From Phycomyces blakesleeanus NRRL 1555(-) (Eukaryota > Mucoromycota > Mucoromycetes > Mucorales > Phycomycetaceae): DNA of 64,000 nucleotides. Shown one piece after another: positions 10,638 through 22,390 of this stretch (position 1 is its first letter; every line of letters starts with the position of its first letter). Location: the NCBI RefSeq assembly GCF_001638985.1, contig NW_017265152.1, positions 4,849 to 68,848 on the forward strand, in the 5' to 3' direction. Below the pieces are notes generated by a model. It made no database searches. It was given only the letters and a program-made list of their open reading frames with translations, and had not been told where the DNA came from. The translations under genes and the position numbers were made by a program.

Positions 10638-13600
10638 ATGTTTCCCTCTACCCAAATCCACACCTTAGACTGTCACTGCATTAAATGTCACAACAGTCAT
10701 CAGAAATCTTCTTATGCTGCAAAGCGTACTGAGACTCGTCGTAATAAGAGAGCTAGAGTTGAAGGTACCAGAATATTTGAGAATAGTATAATATATTCAG
10801 TGTTGGTTTTTTGTTTGCTGCGTAATAATCGTTTTAATTTTTTTTTTTATTTTTTATTTATGTTGTTTATTTTTAAACTTTTAATGAAACACAGCCGCAA
10901 TGAGAAACATGGATGTAGATACTGAGGGTAAGAATTTTTTTATTTGAAAGCAGAAAAAAAAACTAATAAACTATTATATTCCATATTTGTAGTAATCCCG
11001 ACTTCTCGTTCCAATTCTGTGGAAGCAATGGACGGTCAGACCAACTCACCTTTTTTGGATGCCGCCTCAATGTTTGACAATGACAGAGACGACAATGATT
11101 TCGATGACAATGTTGAAGATGAAGTCAATGAGATCGAGATTGAGGACTTCAACAGTGAAGGTCAGTGTGAGATATATAAAGAAAACTAAAAGAAAAAGAG
11201 AGTAAAAGAAAAATCAAGTGTTAATTTTTTTTAATTTTTTACAGACCCTTTTGCTGCTCCTGATATGCCCGAAAATGAAGTCCATCAATTCATAGCCATC
11301 TTTACGGTACTATTTGCTTCACGTCATGTTGTTGATAAGGGTGCTGCTGTCTTGATTGAGTTTATCAACAACCTGCTGAGAATCTACGATCAAGATTTTC
11401 AATTACCAACCAGTCTTGCCGGTTTACAAAAAATGACAGGATTTTCTGCTATTACAAAAGGCATCAAGAAATTTGTGGTGTGCCAAGACTGTCATACAGT
11501 ATATCAGGATATCGTATCTGCTCCTCCTTGATGTGTTTCCTCAAAACTTGGTGCCAGGTCTGCATGCAACTGTAATTTGACGAAATCCATGTCTTCCAGT
11601 GCCTTGGTTGCAAAGCGTGAATATGTCTACCAATCCATTAAAAATACATTGAGCATTTTCTTCTGTCGCCCTAGTTTCGAAGCCAAGATTTGTGAATGGA
11701 ATAAGGAGTTGAAGATGGTAGATACTCTGTGCAATGTCTATGATGGCGCGATGTGGAAGGAGTTGAAGGACAAGGAGAGTGTATCATTTGTGTTGGACCC
11801 ACACTCACTAATGTTAACACTTAATATCGACTGGTTCCAGCCCTTTGATGGTGTCACTCACTCCTCTGGTGCTATCTATCTGGCCATCAACAACTTGCCC
11901 CGTGATGAAAGATTCAAGCCAGAGAATATTATTCTTGTAGGTCTCATGCCTGGTCCAAAGGAGCCAAAAACCGACGAGATCAATAGTTACTTGGAGCCCT
12001 TGGTGGATGATTTGAAGCAGCTGTACGTTGGCATGCGGATTCCTACACACGAATTCCCAAATGGTGTCAGTGTTCGTGCTGCACTACTGATGGTTGCATG
12101 TGATATCCCAGCCGCTAGAAAGACAAGTGGATTCACAGCGCATAACAGCACATGTGCTTGTTACAGGTGCAGCCGGCAGTTTACTTGGTTAGGGAGCAGC
12201 AACCAGGTTGATTTCCGTGGATTCAATTATTCTCGTTGGAATATCCGCAGTGGTGCAGAGAGCAGGTTGCATGCTGAGGAGTGGAAGGATGCAAGTACAC
12301 TCTCAGAAAGGCATCAGCTGGAGGTCGAAAATGGTGTTCGATGGTCGCAGTTGCAACGCCTTGGATACTTTGATCTAGTACGTGGAACGATCATTGATCC
12401 CATGCATAATCTTTTCCTGGGGACGTCTAAGAGATTAATGGATTGGTGGATTGATGAGAAGACAATTGGACCTGAAGAGTTTGCTTCGATGGAGAAAATT
12501 GCAGAGACAATGGTACTACCCAGAGATTACACCACACTGACAACCAAAATTGGAAAGGGCTTCAGCTACATGAAAGCGGACGAGTGGAAATCATGGGTTC
12601 TGGTTTATTCTCCTGTCTTGTTGCATGGTATTCTCCCTCCATTACAATTCAAGAACTGGATGTATTTCGTTGATGCATGCCGATACTACGTAAAGCCCAG
12701 CATTACTTTTGATGAGATCACCACTGCCCACAGCCTGTTAGAAAAGTTTTGCAATGCATGTAACGTAGACTATACCGCCACTATTCTCACCTGCAATATG
12801 CACCTACACCTCCATCTTCATGAATGCATTCGTGATTTTGGACCAGTGTATGGTTATTGGCTCTTTGGGTTTGAGCGATACAATGGTATTTTAAAGAATT
12901 TCAAGACAAATGGCAAAGACGGTTTTGAGGCGACCTACATGAAAAATTTTGTTCAGAATGCGTATAAGGGTGATTATGTCAATGCTGTTCTTAAAAGTTC
13001 TAGCCAGATCCCCTTCATTCACACTCTGTCTAAACTTGTTACAACCTCCATACCTGCCGCCACAGTCACCACTCTCTCCAGTCGCCCATTCAGATTGCAA
13101 ACATTCGTTCAAGGCTACACTGATCCTTATAATCCACCCAAGGGTAACGAGCCTCTTCCTCCTTCTACATTTCCTCTAAAATACAAAAAGCCATCAGTAA
13201 TGGATGATTCCGACTATCTCCATTTACTTGAATATTACCAAGTCGTTTACAACCTCCCAGACCTTGCCAGCTATCAGGACACGTCCTATAATCGCCCAGC
13301 ACTTGACAATCAAATCATCAAATTGAAGTCAATTGACATTCTTGGTCAACACTATCGAGGAACAAACAACAGCACAATCAGTCGCGGATCACTTGTTCAG
13401 GCAAAGTTTGTTGGTAGTAATGGAAACATTATACTTGGATTTGCTGGACAAATTCAGTATCTTTTTACACACTCCTTCCAACTTCCACCCACGCACAATC
13501 TCCATCTGACTCGCATGGTTCATGATCATCAACATGTATTCGCATTTATCAAGTGGTTTTGTACTTCCTCTGATAGGTCGCGTGAGGATGACGGTGTTGA

Positions 13601-13751
13601 ATTTTGTTTGCCCACGTTCTCTCCTGATAGCTACCATAGCATTATACCTGTACATCGCATCTTATTAGAGGTTGCTACAGCTACTATTGCGACAAGTAGA
13701 AATGTTAGCAAAATGCTGGTAATTCCATTGCCAAAGAAGCTATATGCTTAA
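10638..13751 (+). pseudogene. P2 Plavaka-type transposase with a single nonsense codon
   Basis: Exons 10638-10764, 10895-10927, 10993-11160 and 11245-13751 sum to 2835 nt (945 codons), fully in frame. The only defect is TGA at 11529-11531, at a position followed by C-V-S-S-K-L-G; the rest is open, so inactivation looks recent. Exon 1 has a cysteine pair motif (CHCIKC) and a basic end; exon 3 is acidic. The catalytic exon shows N-I-D-W-F-Q-P-F-D-G, D-I-P-A-A-R-K, D-P-M-H-N-L-F-L-G and M-H-L-H-L-H-L, then a C-terminal V-I-P-L-P-K-K-L-Y-A shared with P1 and P3. It converges on the companion gene with 139 bp between stops. Confidence 0.82.
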
Positions 13752-13890
13752 ATAATAAATAAAGTGAACTTTTACATTTCTTTTTCTTTAACAAAAAAAA
13801 CAGAGCGCATATTTCTGATATATATATTGATAGTATTTTGTATGTGAAAAGTAATATATAGATAAAAAGAGAGAGGCAATTTTTGTTTAT

Positions 13891-15109
13891 TTAATACCCG
13901 TCTCTAAGGGCCCACTGAGGAAATTTGGGGGTTATGTCATCTGGGACTGCTGTATTGGACACACTGGTGAAAACCCTCTCCTTCATTTGAGAAGCACTTG
14001 ACCCCATTGCTTCAATAACATACTCATCAACGAGTTTAATGAGAGTATTGAACTAAAATGATTTTGTTAATACTTCACTTTATATTTTTTATAATAAGAC
14101 ATAATTATTAATATAAAATAATATACCTCGTCACTTCTCCATCCTGGCCGAACAATCTTGACGATGCTCTTCGTGCGATTCTCGAAGTCTTCATCTGCAG
14201 ATTCTCCATTGGACATTGCTGCCATTTGCATCGTGAAGTCACAATCTCTCTTCATTTGTAGATCAATTGCTTCTTTGTTGTCTGTGTATGCAAGTAAACG
14301 GCGAGTATGATTCTAATAGTAGTTTTTTTGTATTAGTATTTTTAAAATTCTCAAGACTAAACTATATTATTTTGAAATTATTTATTTAGAGATTACACTT
14401 ACATCTCTGGCACGTCCTGCCCTTCTCGAACGAGTGTTTGTTGCTTTTATTTCCTCTTCGGTTTTTCTTGCTTTTGAAACCCGGCTGGTGAAGTTTTTGT
14501 GCAGTCTTGCTCTCAAGTCTGCCTCTCTAAATCCCTCATGGGTAAACTTGCGCTTCAAGTTTTCAAGAAGTCGCACCACCAACTCCTTGTTTGGCGACTT
14601 GTAAAAGAAAACATTTGTATTCCATCTGGGCTTACTCTCATTTGCCAGGATATCAGCTTGATTTCTTGTTTTCAGCTTGGGATCCCACATGAGATTACGA
14701 ATATGGGCCTGATAGAATATATGAGAAAATACATCGATAAAATTTTGCACACGTTGATACTCACATAAACATCATTAGAGGCCTTCTTGCTAAACTCAGA
14801 CGGGGCGTTGAAGGCAGGCTGAGAAACATTAGCCATTGTATTGGTAGGGGAAACGAGGGGGGCCCTGCTTAAACTGTCAATAGCAGTGATTGTCTCAGTG
14901 CTGCTGGTGGCAAGAACACCAATTCTGCTATTCATGTTTAGCAATGTATCTTCAACAGTGCCGATTTGTTCTTGTACAATCGACATGTCAGCTGCCATGT
15001 TGGTTCCCATGGCTGTCATATTAGTTTTCAAAGTAGAAAGAATTTCCATCAATTGTTCGTTTGTAATCTCAACGGGACGAAGAGCAAGTTGACGTCTTTG
15101 AATAGCCAT
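13891..15109 (-). CDS. P2 companion protein, intact (332 aa)
   Basis: Exons 15109-14765, 14708-14403, 14312-14127 and 14052-13891 total 999 nt in frame. Residues ~10-75 are rich in I/L/M/T/E with heptad-like spacing (coiled coil likely). The 306-nt second exon is basic (M-W-D-P-K-L near its start, R-S-R-R-A-G-R-A-R at its end). Exon 3 contains M-S-N-G-E-S-A-D-E-D followed by V-R-P-G-W-R-S-D-E. The C-terminus P-Q-W-A-L-R-D-G-Y aligns with P1 (P-R-W-A-I-N-D-E). Function is unknown to me. Fixed exon structure and constant position beside the transposase suggest a second transposition protein. Confidence 0.75.
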
Positions 15110-15599
15110 TGTCTACAGAATATAATAAAAGGTAAAAATGTAACTGTTAATTTTAGATTACATTGTTATTGATGCTATTATACAATTGAATTGAATTGAA
15201 TTAAAAATAAATTATATCAAATTTACATACTTAAATTATTTGAAATAAAATGGGTTGATGTGTGTGTGTTTGAGTATGAGTGCAATAAGTAGCAAGAAAG
15301 CAGGAGAAAGAGTAAACAAATTGTATAAAACGTATGGTTTATATAGATATTCAGCATATCTTTGATATATAAGTCTCTATTAATACTTCTTGTAATCACT
15401 GAGATGCAAATCGGCTTTCATACTGCTTTAGAACCCAATTGATCAAACCAGTCTAGTCTTTTGTTTCAAACGCACTTTTCTTTTTTCTTTTTTTTTCTTT
15501 TTTTGTTGTTGTTCCTGTTTCTCTTTTTTTTTGCTCTTTATATTTGCTATTGGTCTTTTCTTTGTTTCTCTATCTCTGCAACTTCTATTATATTTGCAA

Positions 15600-15960
15600 A
15601 CTATTTGTGTAAGACATGTTCTTTCTAAAAAGTCTTCTTTATAGAAAATAAAAGAATTTATTTATTCTGTTGCCATAGACACACTCTTCGTCGCTGTCTA
15701 CACCCATTTTTTTTTATTTTTTATTAGTCTTTTTTTTTAATCTGCTTTTTTAAAGTACTTTTTTTATATAACTAAAAAGAATTAGTTGTTTCAGTTGCCA
15801 TAGACACTCGCCCTCTCTTTTCTTTTTACTTCTTTCTTTCTCTTTTACTCTTATACTTGCAAATGTTCCTGGTAAGGCGCTTTTTTTCTTTATTTTTCTT
15901 TATTAGTAATTTCTTCAAATATAGCTGAGTAATAACAAGTGTTTCTGCTACCATAGTCAC
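15600..15960 (+). repeat. Three tandem ~130-150-bp units in the P2 arm
   Basis: The sequence (T/C)TG(T/C)(T/C)(A/G)CCATAG(A/T)CAC recurs near 15668, 15793 and 15946, each time acting as a polypyrimidine-rich 3' splice-like site; CTTGCAAA/TTTGCAAA recurs before each GTAAG-like site. The units look like duplicated exon-intron segments at the 5' side of the third gene. Confidence 0.5.
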
Positions 15961-16419
15961 TCGCGTATAGTTTCCTTCTGATGCATCCTCTTCACAATGG
16001 CCATCCGGATTAGCCAAGGTTAGTAAATATACTTCATACCATCATCTCATAAAAGTATCCTGATTTTTTCCTTTCTTTTTTATAGGACATATCACCCAAA
16101 ATATTTTCTACAGCTAAACACGACCACCAACACGGTAATATTTTTATCTATTTATTTATTATATTTCTCTTTAATATTAATCAAACTGAATCCAATTTTT
16201 ACTATAGATGAACAACCCTCTCTAAAACATGCTATGAATCAAAAGCTTCTATCTCATGCTGCTGTCATTGACATGGTAAGACTTTTTTTGTTCTTTTACT
16301 ATCCTTATATGTATCATTATATTATTTATACTGTTTATTAATAAAAAAAAAACTACCAGATACTATATCGACTTTTGATAAGTATTATCTATATCTACAA
16401 ATAAATCCGTTTGCTTTGG
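15804..16419 (+). CDS. Third gene of P2: small multi-exon gene conserved in P3
   Basis: Supported exons: 15804-15871 (hydrophobic, ends A-N-V-P), 15957-16018 (62 nt), 16086-16134 (49 nt), 16208-16275 (68 nt) and 16360-16419 (60 nt), each between good AG and GT sites. P3 has the same series with internal lengths 62, 49 and 68. Encoded peptides align: S-D-A-S-S-S-Q-W in both; D-I-S-P-K-I-F-S versus N-I-S-S-K-I-L-S; K-H-A-M-N-Q versus K-H-A-I-D-Q. The 62-nt exon has an in-frame TAG in P2 (before F-P-S-D), and the phase into the last exon does not fit simply, so this copy may be broken or the model incomplete. The true start was not found. No known domain was recognised. Confidence 0.5.
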
Positions 16420-17350
16420 GTATGTAAATTAATAATTATATCGCCCAATTCACAAAAATTAATTTTTTCCAATCATTTTCTTAGTCAAAGGAATCAAAAT
16501 TCCGTAGCTTTACTTGTAATATTTTATTGTTTGGTCTTTGTACTGGATAATTCCAATATAAGTATTAATGGTTTATAAGAATTGAAATATCCAACACACA
16601 CGCACACCCATCACTAACGATTTATCTATTCTCAAAAAGTACTGCTCGTACCCCAAAAAAAACGTATTGAGCAGCTCATTTTTTTTTAGGTATTTCTTTT
16701 TTGTAGAAAATTTTTCATCCCAAATATAACAAACCGACCGAGCAAGAAGTAGCTAGAGATATAGAATAGTATTATTAGATCTGAAACCTAGAAACATTCT
16801 ATTCTTTCCAATAAAAATAAAAGCGTAAACCATTACTAGCCTAATAAGAACGGGAAACCAAGTAAATAAAGAACATATTACTGGTCCATAATTTTAAAGA
16901 CGCCTTTTTTTGCTGCTGATGACCAAACTTCTTAACAATAAACTAGCTTAAAGGTCACCTTTGCGCTACTTTTAATCTTCATAATATGTCGGTGCCTGAC
17001 CTTTATGGTTCCATATAAAGAATATCAAAATAGATACGCAGTTTTAAAAAACTTTCTTTTTATATATCAAGTCAGATAAGTATATCTAAAGTGCTAACAA
17101 ACCTTACCTGCGGCACCCCCCACCCACAATTCCGCTAGTTGACTCTAGTCATTCCACTATCTGTGAAGGTCACCTTCAGCACAAGTGGAAAAAAAAATCA
17201 ACTAATTTAAATATGGAAATTACACTACACTATACCCCATATTTAAACTACCTTATTTTTTTTAATTTTTCCAGTGAATGAAGTTGATGTATGGTTTATT
17301 TGGGGGTAGAAATCAAAGATTTTGTCAGTGATTTCAGTTTTGGGAGTGTA

Positions 17351-17470
17351 TCATATTGGCGGGACTGCCTGAACAGCCTGAACAGTCTCAACAGTCTCAA
17401 CAGTCTCAACAGTCTGGAAATATGTTACTAAACTTACTTCATGTATTTAGGCAAATGTTCATTTTTTGGA
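17351..17470 (+). repeat. Left inverted repeat of MULE M1
   Basis: The block TCATATTGGCGGGACTGCCT through TCTGGAAATATGTTACTAAA to TTAGGCAAATGTTCA reappears inverted at 27327-27235. It includes several near-identical 9-10-bp CAACAGTCT steps. The right copy is followed by a second diverged unit (27328-27385), so the arms contain subrepeats. Confidence 0.75.
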
Positions 17471-17769
17471 GGCAGTCAGATCTTTGATACATGTTTAATG
17501 ATTCAAAAAATAAAATAAAAAAGCATTGAAAATAAAGATAAAAAAATAAATAAATAATAATATGAATAATAATAATAAAACTTGATAAGAGATAAAGAGA
17601 TAAATATAAAAACAAGAGAATGGAATAAAAAAGAAAAATAAAATAAAAAGATTTACAAAATAAGATATATATTAATATTATTGAATAGAATTCCATTATG
17701 AAATCCATATCTTGGTAGTTAATACAGAATAGAAAAGTCCTCTAGGCTATGTTTTTTACTATGACTTTG

Positions 17770-20511
17770 TGAAATAGGTTTATTTGCAGCCAATTGAAGT
17801 TTCTGGTTAGTTTGCATTTTGCAAGGAGAAAATTGTTGATGTCTAGAATAAGTATAATGGGTTCGAATTTGTCTGGTGTGGTAGTGAATGGTACAAAGAG
17901 ACAGTCGCCAGTTTCTCTTGGAGTATTCTAATATATATGGCTACGGTTCTGTTATATGCATTTGCTACGAGTTGTGGATGGTCAATTGTACCAAACTAAT
18001 GCTGTTCAGGGAGGGGCTAGTGTTTGTCTTTTAGGCTGATGATTAATGGGTTTGTGGATGCAGACATATGGCCGTGCTTCATTCTTTCTCAATAATGAGT
18101 GTGTTGATATTTTAAATAATTTTCTAACATTTTGTCTTTGACTTCAGGCCATCGTTCCTAGTTCTGATATACTTCTATTGCTATTGCTCTATAGCCACAA
18201 TTGCCATCTGGTTCTGGAAAGAATACCTGAGATATTTGGTGTGAGCAATTGTAAGATTAGTCAGAAGTGTATGATCACATAGTGAACCTAGATTAATAAT
18301 TTTTTTAATGCTTTTTGCTGTTTTTCTAAAGATAATTCATGTCTAAAAAATCGAAAAAAGTTGAATGAGTCAAATCTGAACAATATGTTATAATAAAGAC
18401 TTACTTTTTTTTTGTTGTTTCTTTTTTTTCTGCTTCAAGACAGTGCTCTAGGGCAATCATTTTTCTTTTTGTATTTTTAGATCTGTCTTTGATGGCTTCC
18501 ACTACTATTGGATCATTAAGGTTCTCAAGTTTCTGCTTGGAGTCTAGTTCTATTATTTTGTTAATGTATTCTTCGAAATGCATTTGCTGTTGTTTGCTTT
18601 GGTTGTTGATAAGTATTTAAGTAACCCATTCAAGCTTATATGCGAGTTGGGGTGTTATTGTGGTGATTTTAGTGATGTTTTTAGGTACAGGTAATGCATT
18701 GTGAATAATTGAGTGATTTGTACATAATTATATATAAAAAGAGAAAATAGTTTAATAACATATATATATATATATTATCTTCTCCTTCTAAGTAGTTTAT
18801 TCTCCATTGTCTGGGAATGTAAGAAATTGGGATTTTTTTATATTGTGCAAGTTGATGGTAGCAGGCCAAGAGATAGTTGTAGTTAATGAGGCATTTGCAC
18901 TCTTTTGTGAGTTTTTCAGGTATAATTGATTTGACAAGTTCAAGTTTAATGTGATCCATTACAAAATGACAAATTTTGTGGCAAATATCATTCAGTTTAC
19001 CAAAAGAAGTTTCAAGGGCATACTTCAGAGAAGCATGTGAACTTTCTGCATGGTTGGAAGTGCAATTTCCAAAGTGAGGATGCTTAAAAACATAGGTGCT
19101 TGCCCCATTCTCTTTGTCATGTATATTTTTGATAACGTAAATAAAAAATAATGTTATTATTTATTGTTAACAAACTGTTTTCAGCAAATATAACAGCACT
19201 TTGCATACCTCTCAAGGAAAGCTTTCGTACTTTTTTCTTGATCTTTACAATTGTCTTTTGCAAACCTGAGATATGCATCAATCTCTTTTTTCTCTTCTTT
19301 GGAAGTGGTGCACTTCAATGTAATTTGGTCAAGATAACTGGCTAACTCGTTCAAGAAGTCTCTCTTGTCCCCATTCTTGTCTTTCTTCATCATTGACAAT
19401 AGCTGCTTCTTAAAATTATTCTTAATGTGCTTATAGCACAACAGCTGCTTACACTCAGGGAAAGCATTTGTAATTGCATTCCTCAATGCTTTCTCATTGT
19501 CAGTGATAAACACACTTGGAAGTAGAAGTGTTGCGGTGGTTGTGTAGCTGCTGCTGCTATCATTAACATCTGGCCAGACAGAATTGTGCAGACAGAAAAG
19601 TACCCATAGATAGTTGTCTATCGTTTTGTGATCTACCCAGGCTCCAGCAATTGGGAAAGTCTTCATAGTTGTATGGGGGGTTCCACTTACATTACTAATA
19701 TCAACAATGTTGACATATGTCATTTGGTGACTATTTGTCTTTTATATAGCATCTATTACAATGGTTTCTGGCAGTCTTCTTACTTTGTCAAAGGCATTTT
19801 TATGGATGAAAAACAACATGTTGATTTTGTTTACCTTATTATCACCAATACTGTACCGGACATAAAAGTCTAATTCTTGCAATGCAGTAATGAAACTAAA
19901 TATTTCTCTTCCTTCTTCTGGCTTTCTGAATTGTTGTTTGATATTTTTGATATCTTGACAGATAAAACTGGTGTACTCACTTCTCTTCAAGTTATTGAAG
20001 ATGGTGGATACATCATCGTTTTCTTCAAGGTGTTGGACAACAAGAATAATAGCCTCAGGTTCAAGCTTTCAATGCATAGCATATGCTCTGCGGTCTTCTA
20101 CAATCTGATGATTGTGTTTTGCCTCACAGGAGTGGACTACAATCTTTTCTTCTTTCTTTTTTGAGGCATACACAAAACAAGAACAGTCACTCTTTTGGGT
20201 ATCCTTTACTTGTTGTCTCTCCCACTCAGAAATAGGGGTTTTTTGGTTGACAGAGACTTTTGGAACAATTTTTCAGTCTTTCTAGTATCTCTATACTTTT
20301 TATAGTGCTTACAGATTATTCTTATACAGGTGCTTGAGGAAGAATAAGTAGTGAATGCAATATTATGCTTAGTACCATATGCTTTTGTGGCTTCACAAAA
20401 GGCTACAGTTGAAGAGAATTCTCTTCCAATAAGAAATATCGAGTTGAACTTGGTCAGGGCAGCATTATACTTCTTTGAATAAGTCTCACTAACAATGACA
20501 TAGTTATTGGT
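17770..20511 (-). pseudogene. M1 MULE transposase with SWIM and C-terminal OTU domain (decayed)
   Basis: Order from the N-terminus: a FAR1/WRKY-GCM1-like zinc domain (20450-20080; D-C-S-C-F, S-C-E-A-K-H-N-H); an MULE DDE core (19990-19190; V-I-D-A-[stop]-K-T-N, then F-I-T-D-N-E-K-A-L and C-Y-K-H-I); T-S-N-H-A-E-S-S-H-A-S-L-K (~19080-19000); a SWIM-like finger E-C-K-C...A-C-Y-H (~18900-18840); a charged helix-rich linker (18583-18401); then an OTU-like protease domain around 18240-17770 with P-D-G-N-C-G-Y-R-A-I. The expected OTU histidine region reads N-F-N-W instead of N-x-H-W. Several stops are present (TAA in the DDE motif, TGA near 20075, TAG after the OTU nucleophile) and at least one frameshift near 20210. 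Not functional. Confidence 0.75.
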
Positions 20512-21345
20512 CACTGCAAAAATCCACTGAAATACTATGGTATAAAACTACCTGTAATATAGTGTAATTTTGGGGTTTAACGTCTATCTTTGGTGTGATT
20601 TGATATGATACTAAAGGTAGCTTGAGAACAAGTGCCGTGTTGTACCCAAGATGTGGAGTAAATCTTGGAAAAATGACCGAGTAGGGTTCATTAGTATTTC
20701 TGTGTGTGCACTGGCGTAGTATGAAGTATTAAGAAGGTTTAGTTTAAGTTTACGTTTTATTGTGATACACGGGTTACGCCAGTTTAAAAAACGATATGCA
20801 GGTACTTGATTCATGTAGTAAAGATAGGATTGTCGACTGTTTTAACCAATCCTTGACACTCTTTATTATGAGGTCATCCATAGTATGCTTCCCCAATTAC
20901 TTGATATTCAGTTATTATTGGTTTAAAATATAGTTTATTTTTTGTATTTATTAAAAAAAAATTGTTCTGGACTGATGATCTAGTAGTATTATTGTATACC
21001 CTGAATCCTTTCTATTGGCCTGCTTGATATTATTTTGGATCGGGTGGTTCTTTACCCAAAAAATAAAATGCCTGAAAAATAAAAACAATATGCTGTTTGA
21101 TATGATAGAGCAATGTTTAGAAAGTATGAACAAGAAGTGCGTTTAATCAAAAGGATTATGCTTTCTATATTCTACAGATATCAGCATTTATACAAACTTA
21201 TACTTACACAACAGCTGTTTGTTGAGAATAGACAGAATTTTTTTTTGAGGATGGTAAAGATGACGTTTAATATGATTCCTTTGACTATGAGAATAATTGA
21301 CAAAAATTAGTTTGGATGAATTGGATGCTAGAGAAATTCATTTAC

Positions 21346-22105
21346 CTTTATAAATCAAGAGAATACATTTGTAAGCCAAGAAGTACTTTTCAAGAGCTAA
21401 TATAGCATCTAGTAAAAGAAAATATTATATTATTATAGTGTATCAATAATATTCACATATAGATATTCTTTAAAAAAAAACTTACTATTGCAATGTCAGT
21501 AGCATGAGATAAAGACTCTTGATCTATGGCGTGTTTGTGAGAGGGACGTTCACCTATAATAAAAAGTATATTTGGTTCAATAAAAATTAAAACATAATAT
21601 AATAAAAAAATAGATATAAAATATTACTATGTTGATAGCTGTGTTTAACTATAGAGAGTATTTTTGACGATATGTTCTTTATGAAAGAAAGAGAAAAAGT
21701 TAGAATAATGTTATGAGCTGATGGCAAGAAGTACATTTACTAACCTTTACTAATCCCAATGACCATTGTGAAGAAGATGCATCAGAAGAAAATAAAACGC
21801 TAGTATCTACAACAACAGAAACAATTATTATTTTCAGTTATATATATATATATATATTATTTTAAATAAGTCATCTTACCAGAAGAACGCGTGAAAATAA
21901 TGAAAGTTGAAAAGAAAGAGAATAGAAGAGAAAAAGAGAGAAGAGAGAAAACAGTAAAATGGGGAAAAAGTAGAAAATAAAAAATAAAAATAAAAAAAGC
22001 CAAAAGACCAAAGGACAGAAGGATGGAAGGACAAAAAGACAAAAAGACAAAAAGGCCATAAGCATATATTAGATGGAGTTCAAAATAAAGTAATATGAAG
22101 GCCAA
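21346..22105 (-). pseudogene. Third gene of P3, homologue of the P2 third gene
   Basis: Minus-strand exons: one ending at 21890 (hydrophobic, open back to a Met near 22105, ends F-T-R-S-S), then 21806-21745 (62 nt), 21676-21628 (49 nt), 21553-21486 (68 nt) and 21408-21346 (63 nt), each with AG/GT borders. Joined peptides read S-S-D-A-S-S-S-Q-W, K-I-L-S-I-V-K-H, K-H-A-I-D-Q-E-S-L-S-H-A and, in one frame, A-L-E-K-Y-F-L. The internal exon lengths equal those of P2. The long hydrophobic first exon (Phe/Leu/Ser-rich) is low complexity, so its coding status is doubtful, though a signal or membrane segment is possible. The phase from the 68-nt exon into the last one does not fit, as in P2. Confidence 0.45.
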
Positions 22106-22390
22106 TTCTCATTTAGTATTCAAAGAAGTTATTTTGAATATATTCATAAAATAATATTCATTGCATATAAATATTCTCAGACCTTTAATATCATTGAAAG
22201 TTTGTTCTTTATTTATTGTTGCGCACTTAATCACAAATCTTTACCTACTCACTCACCTACCCAAACATCCACACAAACGATTTCAATCTACCTCTGCAGG
22301 TTTATTATAAAAGACATAAAATATATATGAATTTGTATAATAGACTAATATTAATAATTGCAAAATGGGCAATACAACATTTATTAGAAA

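Larger units (their letters stand above)
10395..17276 (+). mobile_element. Plavaka-like CACTA element P2, complete (6882 bp)
   Basis: Left end CACTGGAAAAATAAAA at 10395 and right end ending TTTTTCCAGTG at 17276 (complement CACTGGAAAAATTAAAA) form a clear terminal inverted repeat. Contents: transposase on + (10638-13751), companion on - (15109-13891), and a third gene on + (15804-16419) in the right arm. The flanks are TAA and AAT: no 3-bp target duplication, though a 2-bp AA match is possible. From 16420 to 17276 the arm shows no gene. A palindromic stretch near 17206-17260 (taatttaaatatgg ... ccatatttaaac) lies close to the right end. Confidence 0.82.

Noticed and set aside
17439..17708. 89-codon hydrophobic frame on the minus strand
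   Set aside because: A-rich low-complexity DNA starting in the M1 inverted repeat.
20525..20545. CACTGAAATACTATGG considered as the P3 left end
   Set aside because: The CACTGCAAAAATCC end 13 bp earlier gives a perfect GGT duplication and matches the right end better.
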